Assembly (NCBI GenBank): GCA_016235155.1
Contig: JACRLW010000039.1
Location: 1 to 63,488 of the forward strand
Length of the DNA stretch: 63,488 nucleotides
Source of the DNA: Planctomycetota bacterium
GTDB taxonomy: Bacteria > Planctomycetota > UBA1135 > UBA2386
Direction of reading: 5' to 3'
Below the pieces are notes generated by a model. It saw only the letters and a program-made list of their open reading frames with translations. It had not been told where the DNA came from and made no database searches. Each line of letters starts with the position of its first letter. Position 1 is the first letter of the stretch. Made by a program: the position numbers and the translations under genes. Below are positions 34,635-44,276 of this stretch, in pieces.

Positions 34635-36647
34635 ATGGTGCCGATGAACGCGAACCGCACCTGGACGGAACGGCTGGAGCGGATCCGCAACCTGGCGATC
34701 GTCGCGCACATCAACGCCGGCAAGACGACGCTCGGCGAGCGCATCCTGCACGTCACCGGACGGCAGCGATTCCTCGGTAGCGTCGATTCCGGAACGACGA
34801 CGCTCGACTGGTTGCGCGAGGAACAGGCACGAGGGATCTCGATCGCCGCGGCGGTGACCCAGGTCGTCTGGCGCGGCTACTCCATCCACCTCCTCGACAC
34901 CCCTGGTCATGTCGACTTCGGCGCGGAAGTCGAGCGGAGCCTTCGCGTCGCCGATGGCGCGATCGTCGTCCTGGACGGAGTGCGGGGAGTCGAAGCTCGA
35001 ACCGAGGCGGTCTGGAGCCGCCTCGACCGACTCGGCGTGCCGCGCCTCGTGTTCGTGAACAAGCTCGACCGGAAAGTGGCGGAGCTCGAACGGGCGATCG
35101 CGGACCTCGAGCGCCGCTTCTCGTGCCGGGCGTTGCCGGTGACCTGGCCGGTTCGCGATGCGAGAGGGGATCTCGTCCGTTGCGTCGACCTCGTCGGGTC
35201 CGCCGCCGAAGCAGGCCGCGACCGCGCGGTCGCCCAAGCAGAGCGGGAGAAGGTGTTCGCGCGCCTGGGAGAGCTCGACGACTCCGTCTGCGCATGCTTC
35301 GTCGACGGCCACCATCCGGGTCGAGGACTCCTCCGGGAGGCGCTCCGGCGCGCAACCTTGCGCCGGCAACTCGTCCCGGTGTTCTGCGGTTCGGCGTTGC
35401 ACGGCATCGGCGTCGACGCGCTCCTCGACGGCGTGTGCGAGTTGCTGCCTTCGCCACTCGCCCGGATGCAAGCCGAGGCCACGAACATCTGCGTCACCCG
35501 CGACGCGCCGCTCGTCGCTCTCGCATTCGGGGCGGCGCCGGCGGCCGACTCACCTGCGCTCGCGAGCTTGGTCCGGGTCTTCCGCGGTCGACTCAACGTC
35601 GGCGATTGCGTGGAAGACGGACGAGGCATGGCGCGGACGGTGGCGGCACTCCATCGCGTGCACGGGTCCGAACAGATTCCGGTCGACTCCGCGGATCCCG
35701 GGGAGATCGTCGCACTGAGCTCGGACCCGCCGTTTGCGTCCGGCGACACCGTGAGGTCTCCGGGATCAGGCACGCTGCTCGAGCCGCTGGCATTCGCCGC
35801 CCCGGTCATCGCGGCGACCCTCGAGCCCGCGACGTCGGAGGAACTCGACGATCTGCGGCGTGCCGCTGAGGTCCTCGCCGCAGCCGATCCGACGCTCGTC
35901 GTCTCGACCGATCCGGGAAACGGAGCCCTGCTGGTCGCCGGGATGGGGGAACTGCACCTCGACGTCTTCCGCGACCGCCTCACCCACGCCTTCGGTCGAC
36001 GCTTTGCCATGGGGGCGCCCCGAGTCGTACACCGGGTGGTGCTGGTTCGCGGTGCCGACGGCGTCGCGGAGTTGCATCGCAAGCTCGGCGGGGCCGATGC
36101 GTCCGCCGTCGTCGAAGTTCGGGTCGAGCCGGCACCCGGCCAAGGCATCGTGTCGCGGTGGGCCGTATCGGCTGCCGTCCAGGCGCCGGGCTCCATGGGG
36201 GACGCGCTGAAGGGCGAGTTCCTGGTCGAGGTAGCCTCGGTCGCCCGACGCGGAGTCGGCGCCGCGGCGCCCCTCGACGACGTGGCGATCGAGGTCCGAC
36301 GGGTCGGGCTGACGGTTTCCGCGGGTGAGGGGATGCCGTTGCTCCTCGAGGCGACGGCCTCGGCATGTCGCCGGGCGCTCGAGACGGCGGGCGGCCGGGA
36401 ACAGGAGCCGGGGGTCCGATTCGAGGTCGAAGCTCCGTGTGGAGCACTCGGCCCGGTGCTCGCGGACCTGCGCTCCCGCGGCGCGACGGTGGAGGACTTG
36501 GCGGCCGGCGGCACCACCGCCGTCATCAGCGGGAGGGCAGCGCTGTCGCGACTGATCGGTTGGGCGACGCAACTCCGCTCACTCACGCGAGGCGAAGGTC
36601 GCTGCGACCTCGCGGCGGATGCGTGGATCGACGTGCAGCCCGCCTGA
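34635..36647 (+). CDS. Divergent EF-G-family translation GTPase
   Basis: The protein has 670 aa, about 25 residues shorter than E. coli EF-G. The G domain is intact but unusual: G1 AHINAGKTTLGE (Asn27 where EF-G has Asp), switch I EEQARGISIAAAVT (Ser for Thr), G3 DTPGHVDF, G4 NKLD and G5 GSALH. Domains II-V can be followed (GNGALLVAGMGELHLDV in domain III). Domain IV keeps GELHLD-to-LHRKLGG order but its tip differs strongly from translocating EF-G. It occupies the fusA place of the str operon. It may be a paralogue of the spd/EF-G2 kind, with the main EF-G elsewhere, or the only EF-G of a divergent lineage. Confidence 0.85.
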   Translation: MVPMNANRTWTERLERIRNLAIVAHINAGKTTLGERILHVTGRQRFLGSVDSGTTTLDWLREEQARGISIAAAVTQVVWRGYSIHLLDTPGHVDFGAEVERSLRVADGAIVVLDGVRGVEARTEAVWSRLDRLGVPRLVFVNKLDRKVAELERAIADLERRFSCRALPVTWPVRDARGDLVRCVDLVGSAAEAGRDRAVAQAEREKVFARLGELDDSVCACFVDGHHPGRGLLREALRRATLRRQLVPVFCGSALHGIGVDALLDGVCELLPSPLARMQAEATNICVTRDAPLVALAFGAAPAADSPALASLVRVFRGRLNVGDCVEDGRGMARTVAALHRVHGSEQIPVDSADPGEIVALSSDPPFASGDTVRSPGSGTLLEPLAFAAPVIAATLEPATSEELDDLRRAAEVLAAADPTLVVSTDPGNGALLVAGMGELHLDVFRDRLTHAFGRRFAMGAPRVVHRVVLVRGADGVAELHRKLGGADASAVVEVRVEPAPGQGIVSRWAVSAAVQAPGSMGDALKGEFLVEVASVARRGVGAAAPLDDVAIEVRRVGLTVSAGEGMPLLLEATASACRRALETAGGREQEPGVRFEVEAPCGALGPVLADLRSRGATVEDLAAGGTTAVISGRAALSRLIGWATQLRSLTRGEGRCDLAADAWIDVQPA

Positions 36648-36674
36648 GAGGCCGAAAATCGCCCGCCCGCTGCC

Positions 36675-36703
36675 TTGACCCTGCTCGGGCCCATCGCTAC
36701 GAT
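36675..36703 (+). promoter_or_regulatory. Promoter of the S10 operon
   Basis: TTGACC (36675-36680) and TACGAT (36698-36703) are 17 bases apart, a strong sigma-70-type match. Transcription would begin near 36710 and give a leader of about 295 bases before rpsJ. The 358-base interval 36648-37005 holds no gene; it contains this promoter and leader. In E. coli the S10 leader mediates control by L4; whether this one does is unknown. Confidence 0.75.
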
Positions 36704-36978
36704 CTTCCTTCCCCTGTCTCCCGGAACGCCCAAGACCGGCGTAACCTGTGCCAAAGCAACGGGTTACGACCGGACCGCGCGACGGGGGCCGGGGCCGCCG
36801 ACGAGTCGGGGGCCGTCCTCACCAGCCCGAGGTGTGCACGCCCCCAGTCCCGTCGGAGGCAGCGTCCGTCGCTGAACCCGATCGTCGCGAAGCGGCGGTT
36901 CTGGTCCCGCAGCGACGGTTCGTCTTCGTCTACAGCATCCGTCTTCGCACGTTTCACTTTCGCAGCTCCCCGACGACG

Positions 36979-36998
36979 CGGACCGCCTGAGCGGTCCG
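36979..36998 (+). promoter_or_regulatory. Hairpin just before the rpsJ start codon
   Basis: A perfect 8-bp stem (CGGACCGC 36979-36986, GCGGTCCG 36991-36998) with loop CTGA ends 7 bases before the ATG at 37006. It covers the place where a Shine-Dalgarno site would be, and none is visible outside it. It could restrict ribosome loading on rpsJ. Confidence 0.5.
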
Positions 36999-37005
36999 AG
37001 TACCT

Positions 37006-37311
37006 ATGCAGGAACGCATCCAGATCCGCATGGAGGCCTACGACTTCGAGGCCCTCGATCAGGCCGCGCTCGACATCGTCGAGACCTCGGTCCGCACGGG
37101 TGCTCGCGTGGCCGGGCCGATTCCGCTGCCGACGCGCATCGAGCGCTACACCGTGCTGCGTTCGCCCCACGTCGACAAGAAGAGCCGCGAACAGTTCGAG
37201 ATCCGCACACACAAGCGACTCATCTTCATCTCGGAGCCGACGTCGAAGACGGTCGACGCCCTGAGCAAGCTCAACATGCCCGCGGGTGTCGACATCCGCA
37301 TCAAGGCATGA
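37006..37311 (+). CDS. rpsJ: Ribosomal protein S10
   Basis: The protein has 101 aa. S10 (NusE) lies in the 30S head and links NusG to the ribosome. It has [66 protein letters not shown] in order, of which AGPIPLPT and [13 protein letters not shown] are diagnostic. It opens the S10 operon. The next gene should be rplC but is rplD, 130 bases on. Confidence 0.97.
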   Translation: MQERIQIRMEAYDFEALDQAALDIVETSVRTGARVAGPIPLPTRIERYTVLRSPHVDKKSREQFEIRTHKRLIFISEPTSKTVDALSKLNMPAGVDIRIKA

Positions 37312-37441
37312 AGTCCCGGCGCGCCGGCGTTCTCGCGGGCGCATCCTTCAACTCCCTTCACTTCGTTCCGGTCGAGATGCACCTGGAACGCGTCGCCTCC
37401 CGCGCGGGGTGACGGACAGCATCTCCGCACGACACAACCCG

Positions 37442-38089
37442 ATGGCGCAGGTCAAGGTCTACAAGAGCGGCTCGGTGAGCACGACAGCGGTCGATCCGTC
37501 GCTGTTCGGGGACCGCATCCTCGGGCGGACGCTCAAGGAAGCGGTCGTGATGTACGAGGCGAACGTCCGGGCAGGCACGGCGAAGACGAAGACCCGCGCC
37601 GAGGTCAACGGCCCGAACCACAAGCTGTGGAAGCAGAAGCACACCGGCCGCGCGCGCATGGGCACGGAGAAGGCCCCGCACTGGACCGGCGGTGGTGTCG
37701 CGTTTGGCCCCCGGCCCCGCGACTACTCCTTCCACATGCCGAAGAAGATGAGGCGGGTCGCGCTGCGGAACGCGGTCTACTCCAAGTTCGCGGACGACGA
37801 GGTTTGCGTCGCGGACGGTTGGCCGACCTCGACGCCCAGCACGAAGCAGGCGGTCGGCGTGCTCGGGGCGCTCGACGTCCTGCGGAGCGCGCTGGTCGTC
37901 ACCGCGGACATCGATCGCGTGTTGTGCATGTCGCTCCGCAACGTGCCGCACGTCGACGACCGCACCGTCGCCGACCTCAACGCGCGCGACGTACTCCTCC
38001 GCCGGCATCTGGTGTTGACCCCGGCGGCTTTCGAAGCGTTCAAGGCGAAGTTCGGTCGTACTTCCGGTGAGACCCCGGCGGCCCGCTGA
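37442..38089 (+). CDS. rplD: Ribosomal protein L4
   Basis: The protein has 215 aa. L4 lines the exit tunnel and in enterobacteria represses the S10 operon. Conserved parts are LKEAVVMYEANVRAGTAKTKTRAEV, the tunnel loop KQKHTGRARMGTEKAPHWTGGGVAFGPRPRDYS (core GRARMGTEKAPHWTGGG) and MPKKMRRVALRNAV. The ATG at 37442 is chosen by homology; the longer frame overlaps rpsJ and is not used. rplC is absent from the 130 bases upstream. Confidence 0.95.
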   Translation: MAQVKVYKSGSVSTTAVDPSLFGDRILGRTLKEAVVMYEANVRAGTAKTKTRAEVNGPNHKLWKQKHTGRARMGTEKAPHWTGGGVAFGPRPRDYSFHMPKKMRRVALRNAVYSKFADDEVCVADGWPTSTPSTKQAVGVLGALDVLRSALVVTADIDRVLCMSLRNVPHVDDRTVADLNARDVLLRRHLVLTPAAFEAFKAKFGRTSGETPAAR

Positions 38090-38103
38090 ACGGAGATCCA
38101 GCC

Positions 38104-38394
38104 ATGCCGAATCCACTCCTCTACTACGGCGTGATCGAGAAGCCGCTGGTCACCGAGAAGTCGACGGTCCTCCAGGACATCCGGAACCAGTACTCGTTCC
38201 GCGTCGATCCCTCGTCGAACAAGAGCGAGATCAAGAAGGCGGTCGAGACCCTGTTCGACGTGAAGGTCGAGGCGGTCAACGTGATGAACGTGCCGGGGAA
38301 GTTCCGGCGCGCTCTCGGCCGCATCGGCAAGTCGCGCGACTGGAAGAAGGCCGTGGTCACCCTGCGCGCCGGGGACCGCATCGAGATCGTCTGA
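38104..38394 (+). CDS. rplW: Ribosomal protein L23
   Basis: The protein has 96 aa. L23 is at the tunnel exit and docks SRP and trigger factor. It shows [25 protein letters not shown], then [22 protein letters not shown] and a basic [16 protein letters not shown] end. It lies 14 bases after rplD. Confidence 0.96.
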   Translation: MPNPLLYYGVIEKPLVTEKSTVLQDIRNQYSFRVDPSSNKSEIKKAVETLFDVKVEAVNVMNVPGKFRRALGRIGKSRDWKKAVVTLRAGDRIEIV

Positions 38395-38437
38395 ACTCGA
38401 CCGAACCCGCTCCACAACACCCCCGCGAGGATCAGCG

Positions 38438-39286
38438 ATGCCCGTCAAGACCTACAACCCGACCTCGGCAGGACGCCGCAATTCGTCGGTGCTGGACTTC
38501 TCGCACCTCACGAAGAAGCGGCCGGAGAAATCGCTCGTCGTCCGCCTCAAGAAGACCGGCGGGCGGAATCACCACGGGCACGTGACGAGCCGCTTCCGAG
38601 GCGGCGGTGCGCGCCGTCTCTACCGCATCGTCGACTTCCTGCGCGACAAGGATGGCGTCCCCGCCACGGTCAAGGCGATCGAGTACGACCCCAACCGCAA
38701 CGCCGACATCGCGTTGCTCCACTACGCGGACGGTGAGAAGCGCTACATCATCGCTCCGAAAGGGCTCGAGGTCGGCCGTCAGGTGGTGTCGGGTGAGCGC
38801 GTCGAGCCGGACGTCGGCAACGCCATGCCGCTGGGGTCGATCCCGCTCGGCGTGATGATCCACAACGTGGAACTCCAGCCCGGCAAAGGCGGGCAGGTCG
38901 CGCGCTCGGCGGGGCTCTCCGCTCAGTTGCTGGCGCGCGACGGCAACTACGCCGTGCTCGTCATGCCGTCGAGCGAACTCCGCAAGGTGCACGTCCGCTG
39001 CCGCGCGACGATCGGCGAGGTCGGCAACGCCGACTGGCAGAACATCCGCTGGGGCAAGGCCGGACGCCGCCGCTACATGGGCTGGCGGCCCCACAACCGC
39101 GGAACCTCGCAGAATCCCGTCTCGCACCCGATGGGCGGCGGTGAAGGTCGCACCGGTGGTGGCCGTCACCCCTGTTCGCCCACCGGCAAGCTCAGCAAGG
39201 GCGGCAAGACGCGGCGCGGCAAGGCGCGCACAAACCTCTTCATCATCCGTCGCCGCAAGTCCGGCAAGCACCAGCAGTCGAACTGA
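38438..39286 (+). CDS. rplB: Ribosomal protein L2
   Basis: The protein has 282 aa. L2 is needed for subunit joining and peptidyl transferase. Conserved blocks are [96 protein letters not shown] and the C-terminal [20 protein letters not shown] with the catalytic-site His. A GAGGATCAGCG site precedes the ATG. Confidence 0.97.
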   Translation: MPVKTYNPTSAGRRNSSVLDFSHLTKKRPEKSLVVRLKKTGGRNHHGHVTSRFRGGGARRLYRIVDFLRDKDGVPATVKAIEYDPNRNADIALLHYADGEKRYIIAPKGLEVGRQVVSGERVEPDVGNAMPLGSIPLGVMIHNVELQPGKGGQVARSAGLSAQLLARDGNYAVLVMPSSELRKVHVRCRATIGEVGNADWQNIRWGKAGRRRYMGWRPHNRGTSQNPVSHPMGGGEGRTGGGRHPCSPTGKLSKGGKTRRGKARTNLFIIRRRKSGKHQQSN

Positions 39287-39301
39287 GCGGAGACACTCGC
39301 C

Positions 39302-39571
39302 ATGAGCCGCAGCATCAAGAAAGGCCCGTACGTCGACCTGAAGTTGTTCGACAAGGTCGCCGAGCAGAACGGCGCGGGCACGCGCAACCCGATCAAGACC
39401 TGGTCGCGCGCCTGCACGATCGTGCCGGAGTTCGTGGGGCACACGTTTCTCGTCCACAACGGTCGCGTGCACACGAAGGTGTACGTGACCGAGGACATGG
39501 TCGGTCATCGGCTCGGCGAGTTCTCGCCGACGCGCACGTTCCGCGGTCACTCGAAGAAGGAAGCCTCCTGA
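39302..39571 (+). CDS. rpsS: Ribosomal protein S19
   Basis: The protein has 89 aa. S19 is in the 30S head. It shows [71 protein letters not shown], the full family pattern. It lies 15 bases after rplB and 3 before rplV. Confidence 0.97.
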   Translation: MSRSIKKGPYVDLKLFDKVAEQNGAGTRNPIKTWSRACTIVPEFVGHTFLVHNGRVHTKVYVTEDMVGHRLGEFSPTRTFRGHSKKEAS

Positions 39572-39574
39572 GCC

Positions 39575-39979
39575 ATGGTCGCCGAGTTCCGCGCAACGCA
39601 TCGTCACGCCCGCATCACGCCGCGCAAGGCGCGCCGCGTCATCGAACTCATCCGCGGGATGCCCGCGGGTGACGCGCTCGACACGCTGGGCAACGACAAT
39701 CACCGTGCATCGATCTTCATCCGCAAGGTGCTCGCTTCGGCGGTCGCGAATGCGCTCCAGGACGAGACCGTCCGCGCCAACCGACTGGTCGTGTCGAAGG
39801 CGTTCATCAACCAAGGTCCGCTGCTGATGGGGCGCCAAAGGTTCCGGCCCGCCTCGATGGGGCGTGCGGCCCCCTACAAGCGCGTGACCTGTCACATCCA
39901 CGTTCATGTCGCCGACCTCGGGGTCGAGGGACGCGGTGCCGGCGCACGTGGCGCCATCCGCGCGGAGCAGGAGAGCTGA
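39575..39979 (+). CDS. rplV: Ribosomal protein L22
   Basis: The protein has 134 aa. L22 lines the exit tunnel with L4. It has [77 protein letters not shown] tail of about 20 residues follows the usual end. It lies 3 bases before rpsC. Confidence 0.95.
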   Translation: MVAEFRATHRHARITPRKARRVIELIRGMPAGDALDTLGNDNHRASIFIRKVLASAVANALQDETVRANRLVVSKAFINQGPLLMGRQRFRPASMGRAAPYKRVTCHIHVHVADLGVEGRGAGARGAIRAEQES

Positions 39980-39982
39980 GTC

Positions 39983-40632
39983 ATGGGTCAAAAGGTTCAT
40001 CCCATCGGTTTCCGCACGGCGATCACGGAGCCATGGCGTTCGCGCTGGTACGCGAGCAGCAAGGACTTCCCCGCGTTGCTCCTGCAGGATCAGAAGATCC
40101 GCCGGCACATCCGGGACAACTGGGGCTTCGCAGCGATTCCCAAGGTAGAGATCGAGCGAGCCGGAGACGTCGTGACCGTGTTCATCCACACCGCGCGGCC
40201 CGGCGTCCTGATCGGGAAGAAGGGTGCGAAGGTCGACAAGTTCCGCGAGGAGATCGAGAAACTCACCGGCGGTCCGGTCCGCCTGAAGATCATCGAGGTG
40301 CATCGCCCCGAGCTCGAGTCACGGCTCGTCGGCGAGTCCGTCGCCGAGATGCTCGCGAAGCGCATGAACTACCGCCGCGTCCTGAAGAAGGCCGTCGATC
40401 AGGCGATGGCCGCCGGCGCGCAGGGCGTGAAGATCGTCGTCAGATCAGCAAGGGTCGTGTGCCATGCACCACGCTGCGGGCCAAGCTGGACTACGGCTTC
40501 GTGCTGGCGTGCACCAAGGCGGGCACCATCGGCGTCAAGGTCTGGATCTTCAAGGGTGAGTACGGCCCCGGCGAGGTCACCCATGGACTCCTGCCGGTCG
40601 AGCGTGCCAACGCCGAGCGACCGACATCGTGA
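39983..40632 (+). pseudogene. rpsC: Ribosomal protein S3, frameshifted by an apparent 40-base deletion
   Basis: S3 sits at the mRNA entry of the 30S subunit and is essential. The first frame gives a normal N-terminal part with the KH domain ([26 protein letters not shown]) up to GAQGVKIVV. The second frame resumes at [19 protein letters not shown] and [17 protein letters not shown] and ends at 40632. Between them the expected SGRLGGAEIARSE-type segment is missing. Restoring 40 bases at about 40440/40441 would bring the gene to 690 bases and one frame. As it stands the first frame runs on as nonsense to 40717. Confidence 0.9.
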
Positions 40633-40710
40633 CGGGGTCGCCCGCGCCGCAAGCCTGACGCAGAACCCAACCAGCGTTTTCCAAACAAGCGATTCGAGAG
40701 GTCAGTTCCG

Positions 40711-41121
40711 ATGTTGATGCCGAAGCGAGTCAAGTGGCGCAAGCAGCAGCGCGGGGTCATCCGCGGCAACGCCACGCGTGGCAACTCCGTCGCGTTCGGT
40801 GAGTTCGGGCTTCAGTCGCTCGAGCCTGGTTGGATCCCGTCGCGCACGATCGAGGCGGCCCGTGTCGCCGCATCGCGCGCCGTCCCGGAAGGGAAGGTTT
40901 TCATCCGGATCTTCCCGCACCACTCGGTGACGGCGACCCCGGCGGAGACGCGACTCGGCACGGGCAAGGGCGACATCGAGTACTGGACCGCGGTCGTGAA
41001 GCCCGGAACCGTGATGTTCGAGATCGGCGGTGTTTCCGAGGAGATCGCCAGGAAGGCTTTCAACCGCGTCGCGCACAAGCTGCCGGTCAAGGTGCGCATG
41101 ATCGGGCGCAAGCCCCTCTGA
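40711..41121 (+). CDS. rplP: Ribosomal protein L16
   Basis: The protein has 136 aa. L16 organises the tRNA-binding region of the 50S subunit. It shows [47 protein letters not shown] and [27 protein letters not shown]. Start by homology to MLxPKRxKxRK. It overlaps only the nonsense extension of the broken rpsC frame, not its true end. Confidence 0.96.
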   Translation: MLMPKRVKWRKQQRGVIRGNATRGNSVAFGEFGLQSLEPGWIPSRTIEAARVAASRAVPEGKVFIRIFPHHSVTATPAETRLGTGKGDIEYWTAVVKPGTVMFEIGGVSEEIARKAFNRVAHKLPVKVRMIGRKPL

Positions 41122-41188
41122 ACCTGAGTCCTGACCCGACGCCCCGAACGACCCAGCACTCGAGCACCGAGAGACCAGAGAGGATCAC

Positions 41189-41398
41189 GTGAAGATCGAC
41201 GAGATTCGAGGCAAGGACTCGCGCGAGCTGCTGCTCGACGCGCAGGCTTTGCGCAAGGAGTTGTTCGGACTGCGATTCCGCGGCGCGGCCGAGGAGGTCT
41301 CGCACACGTCCCGCTACCGGACGATCCGGCGAACGATCGCGAGGATCCACACCGTGCTCCGCGCCCGCGAGATCGAGGCAGCGAAGGCCAAACCCTGA
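41189..41398 (+). CDS. rpmC: Ribosomal protein L29
   Basis: The protein has 69 aa. L29 is a two-helix hairpin at the tunnel exit, next to L23. It has MKIDEIRGKDSRELLLDAQ, LRKELFGLRFRGAA and YRTIRRTIARIHTVLRARE. The start is GTG with AGAGGA correctly spaced before it. Confidence 0.93.
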   Translation: MKIDEIRGKDSRELLLDAQALRKELFGLRFRGAAEEVSHTSRYRTIRRTIARIHTVLRAREIEAAKAKP

Positions 41399-41462
41399 CG
41401 TGTGACCGAGATCCGAGCAGGATCCGCCAGAACCACAAGACGACATCGCGAGCGATACGGAC

Positions 41463-41756
41463 ATGACCGAGACGGCGAACACGAACGGAACGCAGGCGTC
41501 GCGCCCGCAGCGCATGACCCTCCAGGGGGTCGTGATCTCCGACAAGATGGCGAAGACCATCACCGTCGAGATCGAGCGGCAGGTCCGGCATCCGCTCTAC
41601 GAGAAGTTCATCCGTCGTCGGACGCGGCTCCACGCGCACGACGAGAATCGCGAGGCCCACGTCGGCGACCTCGTCGAGGTGCTGGTGACCCGTCCGCTTT
41701 CCAAGCTGAAGCGGTTCCGCCTGCTGCGCGTGGTGCGCAAGGCCCAGGTCGACTGA
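41463..41756 (+). CDS. rpsQ: Ribosomal protein S17
   Basis: The protein has 97 aa. S17 is an OB-fold primary 16S-binding protein. The core reads [43 protein letters not shown] and [22 protein letters not shown] 20-residue N-terminal extension precedes the core. It is followed by rplN after 57 bases. Confidence 0.96.
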   Translation: MTETANTNGTQASRPQRMTLQGVVISDKMAKTITVEIERQVRHPLYEKFIRRRTRLHAHDENREAHVGDLVEVLVTRPLSKLKRFRLLRVVRKAQVD

Positions 41757-41813
41757 GGTGGCTTGGACCGATCGAGACCGCAGCGCCAGATCTCGTGAGA
41801 AGAGAACCCTGAC

Positions 41814-42182
41814 ATGATCCAGGAAACCACGATGTTGGATGTCGCCGACAACACCGGCGCCAAAGAGGCCATGTGCATCAAGGTCCTCGGCGGAAGCGGG
41901 CGCCGGTACGCGTCCCTCGGCGATGTCGTCATCGCTGTCGTGAAGAAGGCGCTTCCCACCGGCGAGGTCAAGGCGCACCAGGTCGTACGCGGTGTCGTCG
42001 TCCGTACGCGACGCGAAGTCCGTCGCAACGACGGCAGCTACATCCGCTTCGACCGCAACGCTCTCGTCATCATCGACAAGGACAACAATCCGCGCGGCAC
42101 GCGCATCTTCGGTGCGGTTGCGCGCGAGTTGCGTGACCGGAACTTCATGAAGATCGTCTCGCTCGCTGAGGAAGTGATCTGA
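41814..42182 (+). CDS. rplN: Ribosomal protein L14
   Basis: The protein has 122 aa, exactly the family length. L14 lies at the subunit interface. It shows [65 protein letters not shown] and [14 protein letters not shown]. The last base of its TGA is shared with the rplX ATG. Confidence 0.97.
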   Translation: MIQETTMLDVADNTGAKEAMCIKVLGGSGRRYASLGDVVIAVVKKALPTGEVKAHQVVRGVVVRTRREVRRNDGSYIRFDRNALVIIDKDNNPRGTRIFGAVARELRDRNFMKIVSLAEEVI

Positions 42183-42541
42183 TGGCAGTCCGCGCCGCAT
42201 GGAAGCAGAAGTCGCCGGCGAACCGGAAGGTGCACGTCAAGAAGGGCGACAAGGTCGTGGTGATCTCCGGGGCGTACGCGTCCGACGAGCCGCATGAGGT
42301 CCTGCAAGTCCTCCCCGCGACGGGGAAGGTGGTGGTCCAGGGCGTGAACCTGCGCTGGAAGCACACTCGTCGAACGCAGCAGAGTCCGCAAGGCGGCCGC
42401 GTCCAGCGCGAGTTCCCGATCCCTGCCGCCAAGGTGCTCCTGTGGAGCGAGAAGGCCGGCAAGGGTGTGCGCACGCGGTCGCAACTCGTCGACGGCAAGC
42501 GTGTCCGGGTGGGGGTGCCGTGCGGCACCCGTTTCGACTGA
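42182..42541 (+). CDS. rplX: Ribosomal protein L24
   Basis: The protein has 119 aa. L24 starts 50S assembly. The KOW motif is VKKGDKVVVISGAYASDEPHEVLQV, followed by VVVQGVNLRWKHTRRTQQSPQGG. The end has basic residues and no zinc site. It overlaps rplN by one base. Confidence 0.95.
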   Translation: MAVRAAWKQKSPANRKVHVKKGDKVVVISGAYASDEPHEVLQVLPATGKVVVQGVNLRWKHTRRTQQSPQGGRVQREFPIPAAKVLLWSEKAGKGVRTRSQLVDGKRVRVGVPCGTRFD

Positions 42542-42586
42542 GGCCCCGCGTCCAACCCGAAAGAACTCGTGAACGAGAATCGACCG

Positions 42587-43150
42587 ATGAGCACGACAGC
42601 CCCTGAACGCGTGGTGCCGCGCATGTTGACGATGTACCGGGAGAAAGTCGCCCCGGCGCTTCGCGAGCAGTTCGGCTTCAAGAACCCGATGGAAGTGCCG
42701 CGCATCATCAAGATGGTGGTGAACATGGGCGTCGGCCGCGCCGTCGAGAACAAGGCGCGCATGGAGCACGCCCAGCGCGAACTTGCGGCGATCGTCGGAC
42801 AGAAGCCGACCGTGCGAAACGCGCGTCTCGCCATCGCCGGCTTCAAGCTCCGCGAGGGCTACGCCATCGGCTGCGCCGTCACGCTGCGCGGGACACGCAT
42901 GTGGGAGTTCTTCGATCGGCTCGTGACGATCGCGATCCCGCGCATCCGAGACTTCCGTGGCCTGCCGAAGAAGTTCGACGGCCGCGGCAACTACACCTTC
43001 GGTCTCGCCGAGCAGAGCTTGTTCCCCGAGATCAGCCTCGACAAGGTCGAGTTCGTCCAGGGCATGGACATCAGCATCGTGACGACGGCGACGACCGACG
43101 AGCACGGCTACGCGTTGCTCGAGCGGATGGGGTTCCCGTTCCGCAGATGA
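42587..43150 (+). CDS. rplE: Ribosomal protein L5
   Basis: The protein has 187 aa. L5 binds 5S rRNA. It has [77 protein letters not shown] and [15 protein letters not shown]-like [24 protein letters not shown]. The ATG at 42587 is preferred; a GTG at 42569 would add six residues. The next gene in most genomes is rpsN, which is absent here. Confidence 0.95.
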   Translation: MSTTAPERVVPRMLTMYREKVAPALREQFGFKNPMEVPRIIKMVVNMGVGRAVENKARMEHAQRELAAIVGQKPTVRNARLAIAGFKLREGYAIGCAVTLRGTRMWEFFDRLVTIAIPRIRDFRGLPKKFDGRGNYTFGLAEQSLFPEISLDKVEFVQGMDISIVTTATTDEHGYALLERMGFPFRR

Positions 43151-43235
43151 CCGGCCCACGAACTCACAAGAGCACCGCCGCACGACCCGAGTACGACCGA
43201 TCCGCCGACTCCAACGTGAACCGAGACGAACAGCC

Positions 43236-43631
43236 ATGATGACCGACCCGATCGCTGACCTTCTCACTCGCATCCGCAACGCGGTGCGCGTGAAGGCCGA
43301 TTCGTGCATCGCGCCCGCGAGTGCGATGAAGGTCCGGATCCTCGACGTCTTCAAGCGCGAGGGCTACATCCGCGGCTACGAAGTCGCCGGGGAGGGGCCG
43401 CAAGCACACATCCGGATCGACCTGAAGTACGGCCCCGAGGGCGAGGACATCATCTCGGCGATCGACCGCTACAGCGCCCCCGGCTGCCGCCGCTATCGGC
43501 GCGTCGCCCAACTCCCCAAGGTCCGCGGCGGACTCGGGATCGCGGTGGTCTCGACGAACGTCGGTGTCCTCTCCGATCGCGAGTGCCGCGAGAAGAACGT
43601 CGGCGGCGAAGTGATCTGCACGCTGGCGTGA
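43236..43631 (+). CDS. rpsH: Ribosomal protein S8
   Basis: The protein has 131 aa. S8 organises the central domain of 16S rRNA. It shows MTDPIADLLTRIRNAV, SAMKVRILDVFKREGYIRGY and PGCRRYRRVAQLPKVRGGLGIAVVSTNVGVLSDRECREKNVGGEVICTL in order. Two adjacent Met codons are possible starts. It follows rplE after 85 bases without rpsN. Confidence 0.96.
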   Translation: MMTDPIADLLTRIRNAVRVKADSCIAPASAMKVRILDVFKREGYIRGYEVAGEGPQAHIRIDLKYGPEGEDIISAIDRYSAPGCRRYRRVAQLPKVRGGLGIAVVSTNVGVLSDRECREKNVGGEVICTLA

Positions 43632-43674
43632 GTCCCACGCGACGCAACCACAGGATCCCAGGAGCAAATCCAGA

Positions 43675-44223
43675 ATGTCCCGCATCGGAATCAAGCCGGT
43701 CGAGCTGCCCAAGGGCGTGACGGTGACTACCGCCGCGAGGGCGGTCACCGTCAAGGGCCCGAAGGGCGAGTTGCGCATCGAGCACCGGCCCGAAGTCGGC
43801 GTCGCCGTGCAAGGAGCCTCGGTCCAGGTGAGCAACCTGCGCCCGGCGCGCGATCGCGCTGCGCGCGCCTATCACGGACTCACACGTGCTCTCATCAAGA
43901 ACATGGTGGTCGGCGTGAGCCAGGGCTACGAGCAGAAGCTCGAGATCGAGGGCGTCGGCTATCAGGTGAAGAAGGCCGGCCAGAAGCTGGTCCTCACGCT
44001 CGGCTTCGCCGACGAGCGCCAGGTCGACATCCCGAAAGGAGTCGACGTCGACGTCCCGACCCCGACCTCGCTGATCGTTCGCGGTTGCGACAAGCAGGCG
44101 GTCGGTCAACTCGCCGCGCGCGTGCGGAAGCTGCGTCCTCCCGAGCCCTACAAGGGCAAGGGCATCCGCTACCAAGGCGAGATCATCCGCCGCAAGGCCG
44201 GCAAGGCGTTCGGCTCGGCCTGA
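43675..44223 (+). CDS. rplF: Ribosomal protein L6
   Basis: The protein has 182 aa. L6 lies by the sarcin-ricin loop. It shows [61 protein letters not shown] and [27 protein letters not shown]. It precedes rplR by 53 bases. Confidence 0.97.
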   Translation: MSRIGIKPVELPKGVTVTTAARAVTVKGPKGELRIEHRPEVGVAVQGASVQVSNLRPARDRAARAYHGLTRALIKNMVVGVSQGYEQKLEIEGVGYQVKKAGQKLVLTLGFADERQVDIPKGVDVDVPTPTSLIVRGCDKQAVGQLAARVRKLRPPEPYKGKGIRYQGEIIRRKAGKAFGSA

Positions 44224-44276
44224 TCGAGCGCGACCGGCCAAGCGCAGATCGATCGATTCACACCCGGTATCGAACC

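Noticed and set aside
37312-37441. A remnant of rplC before rplD
   Set aside because: None of the three plus-strand frames in these 130 bases shows any L3 segment.
40430-40450. Programmed ribosomal frameshift in rpsC
   Set aside because: Thirteen conserved residues are absent as well as the frame, and no slippery site or structure is seen.
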